Source: JAGNEJ01 sp043757865
GTDB lineage: Bacteria; Verrucomicrobiota; Verrucomicrobiia; Verrucomicrobiales; V1-33
Length of the DNA stretch: 16,502 nt
Direction of reading: 5' to 3'
NCBI GenBank assembly: GCA_043757865.1
Contig: JAYVOP010000282.1
Coordinates: forward strand, 1 to 16,502
Shown: positions 1 through 8,143 of the stretch, in pieces
Layout of the letters: every line of letters begins with the position of its first letter
How positions within the stretch are numbered: position 1 is the stretch's first letter
Notes under the pieces: generated by a model
What the model was told of the DNA's origin: nothing
Seen by the model: the letters and a program-made list of their open reading frames with translations, nothing else
Database searches by the model: none
Position numbers and translations under genes: made by a program

Positions 1-195
1 TTTGGAAAAAACGGTGCCCCTTTCGAGTTTCACTACGGCCTGCCAGTGGATGCGGCGGGCGAATTACCAGATGGCCGCGCCTTCAAAGACGTGCGGGAAG
101 TCAAGCAATGGGGTGCTGAAATGGGATACACTTTGTATTCGTTAGCGAATCACCGAGGAGTTCAAAGCTCATTGGCAATCCAGTCCGCTAAGTAG
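1..195 (+). pseudogene. 3' end of a truncated DUF1592/DUF1588/DUF1585-type protein
   Basis: Frame 1 is open from the window edge to a TAG at 193-195. Its first part carries HYGLPVDAAGELPDGRAF, which I recognise as the start of the DUF1585 region found at the C-terminus of large planctomycete/verrucomicrobial proteins of the DUF1592-DUF1588-DUF1585 architecture, often linked to haem domains. In that family roughly 60 more conserved residues follow (a TEKLLTYALGR-like segment and a C-terminal helix). Here the family resemblance stops near codon 38 and is replaced by 27 unrelated residues before the stop, so the gene seems truncated or frameshifted. The last 34 bp overlap the 3' end of the convergent phospholipase D gene. 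Family assignment is from memory of the motif. The upstream part lies outside the window, so the state of the whole gene is unknown. Confidence 0.5.
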
Positions 196-2192
196 CCGCT
201 CCAAGGCACGTGCGGCAGCGTGAGGATTTCCCGACTTTTTGCGAAGTCCGTTTTGAAAAGCCGCTGGGATAAGGTTTCCACGGCTTGCGGGCCACTGAAG
301 CCGATGTTGAATTCGTAATTCGCTTGCAGGCTAAAGCGATCAAAGTTGGCCGATCCCAGACACGCCCAGTCGTCGTAGATGGCTGCTTTCACATGGGTAA
401 AGCCGGGGTAAGCAAAGACACGGATGCCGTTTTGCAGCAGATCACTGATGGTTACTAAATGGCTGGCACCCACGATGGGTGAGTCATTTTTCTCTGGCAA
501 AATCACCCGCACATCCACGCCCCGACGTCGCGCTGCAAGCAACTCTCGCACCGTGCGATGATCCGTTAGGTAAGCCTGCTCGATCCAGATTCGTTGCTGC
601 GCCCGGCGGATCGCATGGAGCTGCGTTTGCTCGATCTCGTGATGGCGCACGGTGGTGTAAATGGGCCGCACGCTGATGGCCCCCGGCGGCACGGGCTCGT
701 GCTGCGTGAGATCTGGGGGTGGAAACAATTTCGCCCGCAGCCAAGCCAGATCTCCGCCCGGCCCCGCGTGCGCCCAGAAGCGCGCGAAGTCCGCATCCAT
801 CTGCGCCACGAATGGCCCGTGCAGCTCCACCATCAGGTCATGCCAATCATAACGATACTCTCGACCAAAGTTCATCCCGCCAAGCCAAGCTTGATGGCCA
901 TCAATCATGAACGCTTTTGTGTGTGAAGCGGCTAGCCAGGGATTAGAAATTTGCCGCACATGGACATGGCTGCCCTTTTGCAGATACGTTTCCATGTCAT
1001 CGGGCGCAGTAAAATTTCCCGGCATGGGGGAAAGCGGATCACTCTGCCCAGCGAACAGCGAGCCCATCTCATCCATCATCACGCGCACCCGCACGCCTTG
1101 GTTAGACCTCGCGCGCAGGAGGTCCGCTAACTTCACGGCATAGTCATCGTTATCAAAAATAAAGAGTCGCACATCAATACTTCGCTGGGCCGCCTGCACG
1201 GCCTGAATGTAGCGCGGGAAAAACTCCGGGCCATCAATCAAGAAGTCTACACTCGCCAGTCGGGGCGCAGTGTGAGTGAGCGCGTCTAACTCCTTTTCCC
1301 AGGCCGCAGAATCCATGGGCGGACGATGCGTGGCCACGGGCGGGATCGTGGTGACGATGGGAAATGGCCGCCATTCCAGGAGCTTAGAGCCAATGGAGGT
1401 GCCGATGTTGACCCCGCGCGCCATGAAGGAGAGTGGGTTATTTAATAAGGAGAGGAAACTGCCGCTCCAGAACGCCGCCCGCGCGGCGCGGAGGGTGAAA
1501 GTGGTGGGGACTTTCTCTAACCCTAGCAGGGAAAAATCATAGGGCTCCGCCACGGGTGCATGAAGGAAGACCAACCGATGTTCCGCCATATTTAAATAGA
1601 CCAGGGGAGGAGATTCTCCCGTGAGGATCAGCACACTTTCGGCAGGCGGAGCGGCGGACTGCACCAGCGCAACCAGCCGATGCGCTAGATCGGCTTCATG
1701 GTAAGTATGCACGATGCGGAGGCGCGGAGGCTTAGCGGCTAGATCACACAGCCGCGCTACGCCACCTGGGGGCCGATAGGCGATGACTTCGGCGTTCTCC
1801 AGTAGCAGCAATGATCCGTGGAGTGGCTCTGGTGGGGCTAGTTCGTGGGTGAGACTGGTCATCATTTGTCGCCAAACCTGCGGGCCTAACACGGGCACGG
1901 GGTGACCTTGATTCCACGTGGCGGAGAAATGATCGTGATCTAAATAGGCTAGGACCAGCCGCCCCGCCTGGGATTCGCCCGCCGCTACGGGAGCCGCACT
2001 CGCTACGGCGGAGACATCCCGCCCGGACAGGGAGAATTTCAGCGCGAGCCGCTGCTGCCATTCCCGCACCTGCATCTGCCGGGGCTGGCAGGCCACCAGT
2101 TGGTCATGGTGCAGCGTCTTATGCAGGTGCAACTGACACGATGTCAGGCCACTGCATATCAACCAAAGCCAAAGGAAATAATGGAAGCGCAT
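162..2192 (-). CDS. Phospholipase D-superfamily lipoprotein (two HKD motifs)
   Basis: Two complete HKD motifs (HxKx4D) place this in the PLD superfamily of phospholipases, cardiolipin synthases and phosphatidyltransferases. Numbering from the upstream GTG (2208-2210), they are H430-K432-D437, followed by a GGMN-type Asn, and H606-K608-D613, followed by GSANFD. I chose the ATG at 2190-2192 because it directly precedes a hydrophobic signal segment (FHYFLWLWLICSG) ending in a lipobox, LTSC. A purine-rich GAGGTGAGGG lies about 11 nt upstream. The product should be a secreted lipoprotein acting on phosphodiester bonds of phospholipids in the envelope. Roughly 300 residues between the lipobox and the first PLD domain (which starts near residue 320) match nothing I recognise. 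The gene diverges from the patatin gene across a roughly 275 bp gap, which suggests a joint lipid role. It could be a cardiolipin-synthase-like enzyme rather than a phospholipase. Confidence 0.88.
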   Translation of the reverse strand: MRFHYFLWLWLICSGLTSCQLHLHKTLHHDQLVACQPRQMQVREWQQRLALKFSLSGRDVSAVASAAPVAAGESQAGRLVLAYLDHDHFSATWNQGHPVPVLGPQVWRQMMTSLTHELAPPEPLHGSLLLLENAEVIAYRPPGGVARLCDLAAKPPRLRIVHTYHEADLAHRLVALVQSAAPPAESVLILTGESPPLVYLNMAEHRLVFLHAPVAEPYDFSLLGLEKVPTTFTLRAARAAFWSGSFLSLLNNPLSFMARGVNIGTSIGSKLLEWRPFPIVTTIPPVATHRPPMDSAAWEKELDALTHTAPRLASVDFLIDGPEFFPRYIQAVQAAQRSIDVRLFIFDNDDYAVKLADLLRARSNQGVRVRVMMDEMGSLFAGQSDPLSPMPGNFTAPDDMETYLQKGSHVHVRQISNPWLAASHTKAFMIDGHQAWLGGMNFGREYRYDWHDLMVELHGPFVAQMDADFARFWAHAGPGGDLAWLRAKLFPPPDLTQHEPVPPGAISVRPIYTTVRHHEIEQTQLHAIRRAQQRIWIEQAYLTDHRTVRELLAARRRGVDVRVILPEKNDSPIVGASHLVTISDLLQNGIRVFAYPGFTHVKAAIYDDWACLGSANFDRFSLQANYEFNIGFSGPQAVETLSQRLFKTDFAKSREILTLPHVPWSGYLADWIANEL

Positions 2193-2468
2193 CACGCCGC
2201 CAGCCCTCACCTCGGGCAGGGGGCAGGTAAAGCAGATTCGGCTACGTTCGGCGTGGCGATGATTGAAAGAATTTTCACAAAAATCTTGCTGATTTATCTA
2301 TCGTAAGATAAATTCAAAAACAAATAGAGCCTATCACTCTACTTCCCTCCTAATCTTAACAGCCACCGCGGCCCTGCCGCGACCGGCCACGAAGCCAGAC
2401 CCCCAGTCAAATTCGGATCTTCCTCCGGCCCCGGCCACGAGCAAAAAGTCACGGCAGCCCCCGCCGCC
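2193..2468. promoter_or_regulatory. Divergent intergenic region with an AT-rich palindrome
   Basis: This gap separates the divergent phospholipase D and patatin genes and must hold both promoters. It contains a sharp AT-rich island with a perfect 8-bp inverted repeat, ATTTATCT at 2292-2299 and AGATAAAT at 2306-2313, with a 6-nt spacer. This shape is typical of a dimeric repressor operator. A candidate plus-strand sigma70-like promoter overlaps it: TTGCTG at 2286-2291, 17 nt spacing, TAAATT at 2309-2314. From about 2360 the sequence is GC-rich, and the frame is open into the patatin gene from 2328 with no alternative ATG, GTG or TTG start. The promoter and operator calls are inference from sequence shape only. 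Confidence 0.35.
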
Positions 2469-3461
2469 ATGAAGCTTTCATTGATCTCTCGGACCACCCG
2501 CTCCCTCACTGCCTGGGGAGCCCGAAATAGAAGTGACTCTATCCCGCCCGTTGGGCCTCGCATCGGCCTTGCGCTCTCTTGCGGGGGGGCTCGTGGGCTC
2601 GCCCATGTGGGGGTAATTCAGGTGCTGGAGGAAAACCGAATTCCGGTGGACATCATTGCGGGTTCCAGCATGGGAGCCTATGTCGGGAGCCTCTGGGCGG
2701 CGGGTTTTAATGGCTCGGATCTGGAAAAATTCGCCTCCGAAATGGGGCGGCCCCGAGCGCTCTGGCATCGGCTGGATTTAGCGTTGCCCCCCGTGCAGGG
2801 ACTATTTAAAGGAAATGGAATTCGTGCTAGACTAGCCGAATCTCTAAAAGGCGCTACGTTCCGTTCCCTGCGTAAAGAATTGCGCGTCATAGCTGCCAAT
2901 GTGGACACGCTGGAGCGGCACGTTTTCCGCACCGGAGATGTCGCCACCGCTGTCCACGCCAGCTTTGCCATCCCCGGCATCTGCGTGCCCGTAGAGATCA
3001 ACGGCACGCGCTATGTGGATGGTGGCGTGGTGGACCCGTTGCCCGTGGGGATTCTGCGGGGAGAGCGGTGTGACATCGTGATAGCCGTCAGCGTCATTCC
3101 CACCCTAGCGGAGCTGGAGGTCGGCCACACCAGTCTGCGTTCCGCGCCCGTGCATGGCTACGTTCGGCGTTTCCTGGCGTATTTGAATCGCTCCTGGAAT
3201 GTCTTCGCGCGGGGCAATGTCATCGACACCATGCGTCGCGCGCTAGCTGCTTCCGAGATCCGCATGGTGCAGACCTCCGCCCGTCGTGCCGACGTGCTGA
3301 TCCGGCCCGTCATGCCGCATCCTTTCTGGCACGATTATCATCATTACGAAGACTACATCGCGCTGGGGCGTCGCGCGGCAGAAGCCGCGCTACCAGCCAT
3401 CCAGGCTTTACTCACGCAACATCAACGAAAAGGAGACCGCCATGAAACCGCCCGCTACTAA
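2469..3461 (+). CDS. Patatin-like phospholipase (RssA/YchK-like)
   Basis: This is a 330-residue patatin-family serine acyl hydrolase, expected to release fatty acids from phospholipids or other lipids through a Ser-Asp dyad. The landmarks are complete: the oxyanion loop CGGARG (residues 38-43), the nucleophile elbow GSSMG (65-69, Ser67) and the catalytic Asp184 in YVDGGVVDP. Its compact size and N-terminal placement of the core fit the bacterial RssA/YchK/NTE-like group. No signal peptide is evident in the first 30 residues, so it is probably cytoplasmic or membrane-associated. The ATG at 2469 is the only start in this open frame, though no clear Shine-Dalgarno precedes it. It is the first gene of the lipid operon, and its last 20 bp overlap the ligase gene. 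Its position ahead of an acyl activating enzyme suggests it feeds fatty acids into beta-oxidation. The exact substrate cannot be read from sequence. Confidence 0.93.
   Translation: MKLSLISRTTRSLTAWGARNRSDSIPPVGPRIGLALSCGGARGLAHVGVIQVLEENRIPVDIIAGSSMGAYVGSLWAAGFNGSDLEKFASEMGRPRALWHRLDLALPPVQGLFKGNGIRARLAESLKGATFRSLRKELRVIAANVDTLERHVFRTGDVATAVHASFAIPGICVPVEINGTRYVDGGVVDPLPVGILRGERCDIVIAVSVIPTLAELEVGHTSLRSAPVHGYVRRFLAYLNRSWNVFARGNVIDTMRRALAASEIRMVQTSARRADVLIRPVMPHPFWHDYHHYEDYIALGRRAAEAALPAIQALLTQHQRKGDRHETARY
3431..3435 (+). promoter_or_regulatory. Shine-Dalgarno site of the ligase gene, inside the patatin CDS
   Basis: AGGAG lies 6 nt before the ATG at 3442 and within the last codons of the patatin gene. 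It fixes the ligase start and makes the 20-bp gene overlap credible. It is the clearest ribosome binding site in the operon. The next two genes follow their upstream stops by 1 and 3 bp without a recognisable site, and the last one overlaps as ATGA, so those probably depend on translational coupling. Confidence 0.7.
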
Positions 3462-4863
3462 CCCCGCCGTCCATCAACTTGAGCACTACCTGCGTACTCG
3501 GGTGCTGCCCTTTTCCGCGCATTATCAAAAGCTCTTTACCGAGGCCGTACTCACCGCTGAGACGCCCCTGGCGCAGATGCCATTTACCTCCAAGGCGGAC
3601 CTCATTCCCAATCCGCGTGAGTTCGTTCTCACGCCGGATGCCGCCATCCTGCGTCGCCAACCCGCCACCATCTGGCACGCCCTGCGCCATGGTTCTGCTG
3701 CCACCAAAGCCTCTTTTGAACATGAATTTCGCCCGCTGTTAATGACCAGCACCACGGGCCGTTCCAGCTCGCCCGTGCCCTTCATTTACACCGCCCATGA
3801 TCTGGACATCATGCAACTCGCTGGCCGACGGATCATGGAGATAGGCGGCACGCAGCTCGGCTGGCGACATTTAAATATGTTCCCCTTCGCGCCCCACCTA
3901 GCCTTTTGGCAGGCGCATTATTGCTCGTTAGGATTCGGGGCCTTCATGGTCGGCACGGGTGGCGGCAAGACCTTGGGCACCGAGGGGAATCTCAACATGA
4001 TCGACAAAATTAAGCCGGAGGTGCTCATCGGCATGCCCACCTTTCTCTATCATGTCCTCACCCTAGCCGCTGGTACGCATCATTGGCCACAGCTCCGCAT
4101 CTTGGTGCTGGGCGGGGAAAAGGTGCCGCCGGGCATGAGGCGCAAGCTGCGCGCGCTGTGTGCGGAACTGGGCTCTAGCAATGTTTCCGTGGTCTCCACG
4201 TATGCCTTCACTGAGGCCAAGATGGCTTGGATCGAATGTCCGGCAATCGACGGTAGTCCCTCCTCCGGCTATCATCTCTCCCCTGACTTGGGGATCACGG
4301 AAATCATTGATCCTAACACGGGCATTCCCGTCGGCCCAGGTGAGCCGGGCGAGATCGTCTATACGCCGCTGGATGCCCGTGGCACCGTGGTTCTACGCTA
4401 TCGCACAGGCGACCGCACGGACGGCGGACTGGTCCACGGCGTGTGCCCTCACTGCGGACGAATGAGCCTGCGCCTAACGGGAAATATTTCCCGCGTCAGC
4501 GAGATCCGGCAGATGAAATTCGATAAGCTCAAAGGCACGTTAGTTGATTTCAACGCGCTGGAGCATGTGCTGGATGACATCGACGGCATTGGCTCATGGC
4601 AGATCGAAATCCGCAAGGCGCACGACGATCCTTTCGACCAAGATCAACTCACCGTCCACGCCACCTCGCACCGCCTAGAACAACGTGCCGCGCTGGAGCA
4701 CGCCATCCTCACACGCTTCCAAGACTCTGCCGAGCTGCGGCCAAATCACATCGAATGGCACGACGAATCCACCCTCAGCGAGATGCAAGGCGTGGGCCGG
4801 GTGTTGAAGGAAGAGAAACTCGTCGATCATCGTCCCAAGGCTGAAACCATTAACTCTAACTAA
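3442..4863 (+). CDS. PaaK-like AMP-dependent acyl/aryl-CoA ligase
   Basis: This 473-residue protein belongs to the adenylate-forming superfamily and most resembles phenylacetate-CoA ligase (PaaK) and related LuxE-like enzymes. These activate a carboxylic acid with ATP and usually pass it to CoA. Visible motifs are a P-loop-like TSTTGRSSSP (102-111, replacing the usual SSGTTGKP), the A8-like RYRTGDR (319-325), a PaaK-style CPHCGR plus RLTGNISR (335-351), and a C-terminal VGRVLKEEKL (451-460) that matches the GKxxRV(I/V) end of PaaK. It lies between a lipase and a thiolase, 1 bp from the latter, so its likely job is to supply acyl-CoA to the beta-oxidation enzymes downstream. The substrate is uncertain: a fatty acid fits the operon, while PaaK homology suggests an aryl acid. 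It is not a FadD-type ligase, which is typically longer and carries a canonical P-loop. Confidence 0.82.
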   Translation: MKPPATNPAVHQLEHYLRTRVLPFSAHYQKLFTEAVLTAETPLAQMPFTSKADLIPNPREFVLTPDAAILRRQPATIWHALRHGSAATKASFEHEFRPLLMTSTTGRSSSPVPFIYTAHDLDIMQLAGRRIMEIGGTQLGWRHLNMFPFAPHLAFWQAHYCSLGFGAFMVGTGGGKTLGTEGNLNMIDKIKPEVLIGMPTFLYHVLTLAAGTHHWPQLRILVLGGEKVPPGMRRKLRALCAELGSSNVSVVSTYAFTEAKMAWIECPAIDGSPSSGYHLSPDLGITEIIDPNTGIPVGPGEPGEIVYTPLDARGTVVLRYRTGDRTDGGLVHGVCPHCGRMSLRLTGNISRVSEIRQMKFDKLKGTLVDFNALEHVLDDIDGIGSWQIEIRKAHDDPFDQDQLTVHATSHRLEQRAALEHAILTRFQDSAELRPNHIEWHDESTLSEMQGVGRVLKEEKLVDHRPKAETINSN

Positions 4864-4864
4864 T

Positions 4865-6067
4865 ATGAAAACTGCTGTCATCGTCGCTGGTCTGCGCACT
4901 CCGTTTGGGAAAATGGGCGGAGCGTTCGCCTCGCTTACGGCGGCTGATCTGGGCCGCCTAGCCGTCACGGGATTGCTGACGCGCACGGGGCTGGATCCTG
5001 GCTTGATCGATCACGTGATCTTCGGCTGCGTAGGCCAACCTGCGGATACGCCGAACATCGCCCGTGTGATCGCCCTGCGCAGCGGCATACCAGAGAGCGT
5101 GCCTGCGGTAACGGTGAATCGGAACTGTGCTAGTGGCATGGAAGCCGTGACCACCGCCGTGGAAAAAATGGCCGCTGGGCAAGGTGAAATTTTTCTGGTC
5201 GGCGGCACCGAAAGCATGAGCCACTATGCGCTGATGTTTCCTGAAACGAGTCACGCTAAATTTAGCCAACTCGCCCGGGCGCGGGATCTAATCAATCGTG
5301 GGCGGGCGATGGCGAGCTTTCGTCCACGAGACTTCGCGCCAGTTCCCGCGTTGAAACTCGGCCTCACAGATCCTGTGATCGGCATGAACATGGGAGAAAC
5401 TGCAGAATTACTAGCCCAGGAATACAACCTCACGCGTACCGCTCAAGACACCTTTGCCATGCGTTCGCATCGGCGGGCGGTGGGCGCATTTGCTGACGAA
5501 ATATTGCCCGTTTCCTGCTGCGGCAAAGCCATTACCACGGACCAAGGGATCCGCCCAGATTCCAGTCTAGAGGCTCTGGGAAAGCTCCCGCCAGTCTTCG
5601 CCAAAGTGGGCGGCACCGTCACGGCGGGGAACTCTAGCCAGATCAGTGATGGGGCCGTGGCGCTGTTAGTAATGAGTGAAACCAAAGCCTCCGCGCTCGG
5701 CCTGGAGCCGCTGGGCCGCATTGAGCGCTATGCTTACGTCGGCTGCGATCCCCGCCGCATGGGCCTGGGGCCAGTGGCCGCCATTGCCAAGGCCGGGCGG
5801 CTTATTGGCGATGCGGACGTGGTGGAAATCAACGAAGCCTTTGCCGCTCAGACCTTGGCCGTTTCCCGTGCGCTAGGCGGATTGCCTGATGATGTGCTGA
5901 ATCCACACGGCGGAGCCATCGCCATCGGCCATCCCGTGGGTGCTAGTGGCGCACGGCTTATCCTGACTTGCTTGCAAGAATTACACCACCGCCAAGCGCG
6001 CATCGGCTTGGCCACCCTCTGTGTGGGGGGCGGTCAAGGCGGAGCGGTTTGGCTAGAAAGAAACTGA
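4865..6067 (+). CDS. fadA: 3-ketoacyl-CoA thiolase (acetyl-CoA C-acyltransferase)
   Basis: This 400-residue degradative thiolase cleaves 3-ketoacyl-CoA with CoA to give acetyl-CoA and a shortened acyl-CoA, the last step of beta-oxidation. All active-site elements are present: nucleophile Cys88 in NRNCASGMEA, the NEAFAAQ block at 323-329, His356 in AIGHPVGASGAR and Cys386 in LCVGGGQGGA. Its length fits the FadA/AtoB class. It starts 1 bp after the ligase stop and ends 3 bp before the hydratase/dehydrogenase gene, with no Shine-Dalgarno, so translation is probably coupled. The neighbouring FadB-like protein indicates that the two form the usual trifunctional pairing. The fadA symbol is by function and context; fadI or an atoB-like enzyme is possible. 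Confidence 0.93.
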   Translation: MKTAVIVAGLRTPFGKMGGAFASLTAADLGRLAVTGLLTRTGLDPGLIDHVIFGCVGQPADTPNIARVIALRSGIPESVPAVTVNRNCASGMEAVTTAVEKMAAGQGEIFLVGGTESMSHYALMFPETSHAKFSQLARARDLINRGRAMASFRPRDFAPVPALKLGLTDPVIGMNMGETAELLAQEYNLTRTAQDTFAMRSHRRAVGAFADEILPVSCCGKAITTDQGIRPDSSLEALGKLPPVFAKVGGTVTAGNSSQISDGAVALLVMSETKASALGLEPLGRIERYAYVGCDPRRMGLGPVAAIAKAGRLIGDADVVEINEAFAAQTLAVSRALGGLPDDVLNPHGGAIAIGHPVGASGARLILTCLQELHHRQARIGLATLCVGGGQGGAVWLERN

Positions 6068-6070
6068 ATT

Positions 6071-8143
6071 ATGACTGCGACCCTAACCCCCATTCCCATC
6101 CACATTAACCGCACTGAACCCGCCATGGAGGCGGTCCGTCGCGTCATCGACAGCCACGGCCTCTGCCATCTCATCTTCGATACGCCCGGCTCTGCGGCTA
6201 ATCTTTTCACTCGATCCTCCATGGCGGAGCTAGAGCGCCATCTCACGTGGATCGCCTCCCGCCCTTATGTGCACGGCGTGCTACTGCGCAGTGCCAAGCC
6301 CAAGATCTTCATCGCAGGCGCGGACCTGCACACGATGATAACCTGTCCGCCAGATGAAATGTCGCATCTGATAACCACCGGCCAACGCGTCTTTGCAGCG
6401 CTGGCGGCTCTGCCGATTCCCAAGGTGGCAGCCATTCACGGCGCGTGTCTCGGCGGCGGTTGCGAGCTGGCGCTGGCCTGTGATTACCGCATCGCCAGTG
6501 ATGATCCTGCGACGAAAATTGGACTTCCAGAAACGCAGTTAGGCTTGGTTCCTGCTTGGGGCGGCTGCACGCGCCTGCCGCGCCTCATCGGAGTGCGTGC
6601 AGCCTGCCAAGCCATTTTGAAGGGCACGGCCTACAGCGCGTTCATGGCGAAGAAGATCGGGCTAGTCGATGCCATCGTGCCTGCGCATTGTTTGCTGGAG
6701 CAGGCGGAAGCGTGGTTGATGAAACCGATGTTTCCCCATCGGCACATCCACTTAGATCGTTTCGTTACGCCCGTGATTCGCGCGCTGATGAAACGCCATT
6801 TACCACGGAACTATCCTGCGCCTGCGCTGGCCTTGGAGCTTGTCACACGGGCTCCGTGGCGCTCTTTCCAAGCCTCGTTGGATGCGGAAGCGGCTGTATT
6901 TACGAGCCTGATCTGCCAAGCAACGAGTCGCAATCTGATCCAACTATTCTTCGCCAAAGAGAGCACTAAGAAAGCCACCGTGGCTGGGAAAGTGCGCCCC
7001 ATCAAGCGCGTGGCCATCATGGGCGCGGGGGTGATGGGCTGTGGCATTGCCTACTGGCTGGCGGCACGCGGGCGTTCGGTGTTGCTGATGGATGTGAGCG
7101 CGGCGGCCTTAGCTGTGGCGGATCAACGGCTACGCACGTCGTGCCGGGAAGCGGTGGCACGACACATTTTGTCGAAAACGGAAGCAGCGGCAGTGCTGGA
7201 TCGCATCGTGCTCTCGCTCAATGATGTGCCGTTAGGAAGTGTGGACTTGCTGCTGGAAGCGGCTATCGAAGATCCCGCTATCAAGACGAAATTGTTCGCC
7301 GGTGTGCAGCCTCGTTTGAATCCCGCTGCCTTGCTGGCGACGAATACTTCCGCACTCCCACTGACGGGCTTGGTGGAAGGCGGGAAGCTGATCGGGCTCC
7401 ATTTTTTCAATCCTGTCCATGCCATGCCGCTGGTGGAAATTGTGCGCCAATCCACGGCTAGTGATGACGACATCGCTACGGCGGTGGCGTTTGTGCAAAG
7501 CATCGGAAAGCTGCCGCTGGTGGTCAAAGATAGTCCCGGTTTTCTGGTTAATCGGGTGCTGATGCCCTGCCTGCTAGAAGCAGCCCAAATGGTGCAGGAG
7601 GGCGTCAGCATTGCAAGCGTGGACGAGGCGATGCTGCGGTTCGGGATGCCGATGGGGCCCCTGAGGTTGCTGGATGAAGTGGGCTTAGACGTAGCGCTGC
7701 ATGTGGTGCGCACGCTTTCCACAGCGTTTCCTTACCTAGGAGGTGTGCCGGATTGGCTGGAAATGCGCGTGGCTTCTGGCGCGTTAGGGCGCAAGGCCGG
7801 ACGCGGTTACTATCAAGATGGCAAACCCACGGATCATTTACCCATCAGGGAAAGCGATGTGGCCGCTGCGCTGCGTCGCTTGCCATTGCTGCTCACCAAT
7901 GAAGCTGCGCGTTGTCTTGATGAAGGCATCACTAACACGGCGGCAGAGGTGGATCTAGGCATGGTGCTAGGCACGGGCTATGCGCCCTTCCGTGGTGGGC
8001 CGCTGCGCCATGCGGACACCATCGGTCTAGCCCAAATGGTCACTGAACTTCGAGCCTTGGAATCCACCCACGGTCCACTCTACGCCCCCGCCCAAGGCCT
8101 CGTGGCGCGCGCTTTCAACCACTCCAACTATCATTTATTATGA
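6071..8143 (+). CDS. fadB: Fused enoyl-CoA hydratase/3-hydroxyacyl-CoA dehydrogenase (FadB/FadJ-like)
   Basis: This 690-residue multifunctional enzyme performs the two middle steps of beta-oxidation. The N-terminal crotonase domain (about 30-290) has an oxyanion-type IAGADL segment (81-86) and both catalytic glutamates, Glu132 in GGGCELALACDYR and Glu154 in GLPETQLGL. The NAD domain begins near residue 312 with VAIMGAGVMGCGIA (GAGVMG 318-323). It continues with ATNTSALPL (423-431), the catalytic His444 in GLHFFNPVHAMPLVE and DSPGFLVNR (487-495), followed by the helical C-terminal domains. Length is slightly below E. coli FadB (729) and FadJ (714). Its last 4 bp overlap the acyl-CoA dehydrogenase start as ATGA. 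The order thiolase then alpha subunit is the reverse of E. coli fadBA. Calling it fadB rather than fadJ is a convention here. Confidence 0.94.
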   Translation: MTATLTPIPIHINRTEPAMEAVRRVIDSHGLCHLIFDTPGSAANLFTRSSMAELERHLTWIASRPYVHGVLLRSAKPKIFIAGADLHTMITCPPDEMSHLITTGQRVFAALAALPIPKVAAIHGACLGGGCELALACDYRIASDDPATKIGLPETQLGLVPAWGGCTRLPRLIGVRAACQAILKGTAYSAFMAKKIGLVDAIVPAHCLLEQAEAWLMKPMFPHRHIHLDRFVTPVIRALMKRHLPRNYPAPALALELVTRAPWRSFQASLDAEAAVFTSLICQATSRNLIQLFFAKESTKKATVAGKVRPIKRVAIMGAGVMGCGIAYWLAARGRSVLLMDVSAAALAVADQRLRTSCREAVARHILSKTEAAAVLDRIVLSLNDVPLGSVDLLLEAAIEDPAIKTKLFAGVQPRLNPAALLATNTSALPLTGLVEGGKLIGLHFFNPVHAMPLVEIVRQSTASDDDIATAVAFVQSIGKLPLVVKDSPGFLVNRVLMPCLLEAAQMVQEGVSIASVDEAMLRFGMPMGPLRLLDEVGLDVALHVVRTLSTAFPYLGGVPDWLEMRVASGALGRKAGRGYYQDGKPTDHLPIRESDVAAALRRLPLLLTNEAARCLDEGITNTAAEVDLGMVLGTGYAPFRGGPLRHADTIGLAQMVTELRALESTHGPLYAPAQGLVARAFNHSNYHLL

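Noticed and set aside
1744..2061. Minus-strand open frame of 105 codons inside the PLD gene
   Set aside because: Alternative frame of the same strand with low-complexity Arg/Ser content and no domain.
7123..7722. Minus-strand open frame of 199 codons inside the FadB-like gene
   Set aside because: It lies wholly antisense to a well-conserved enzyme, is Ser/Thr-rich without any domain, and is what GC-rich codon usage produces by chance.
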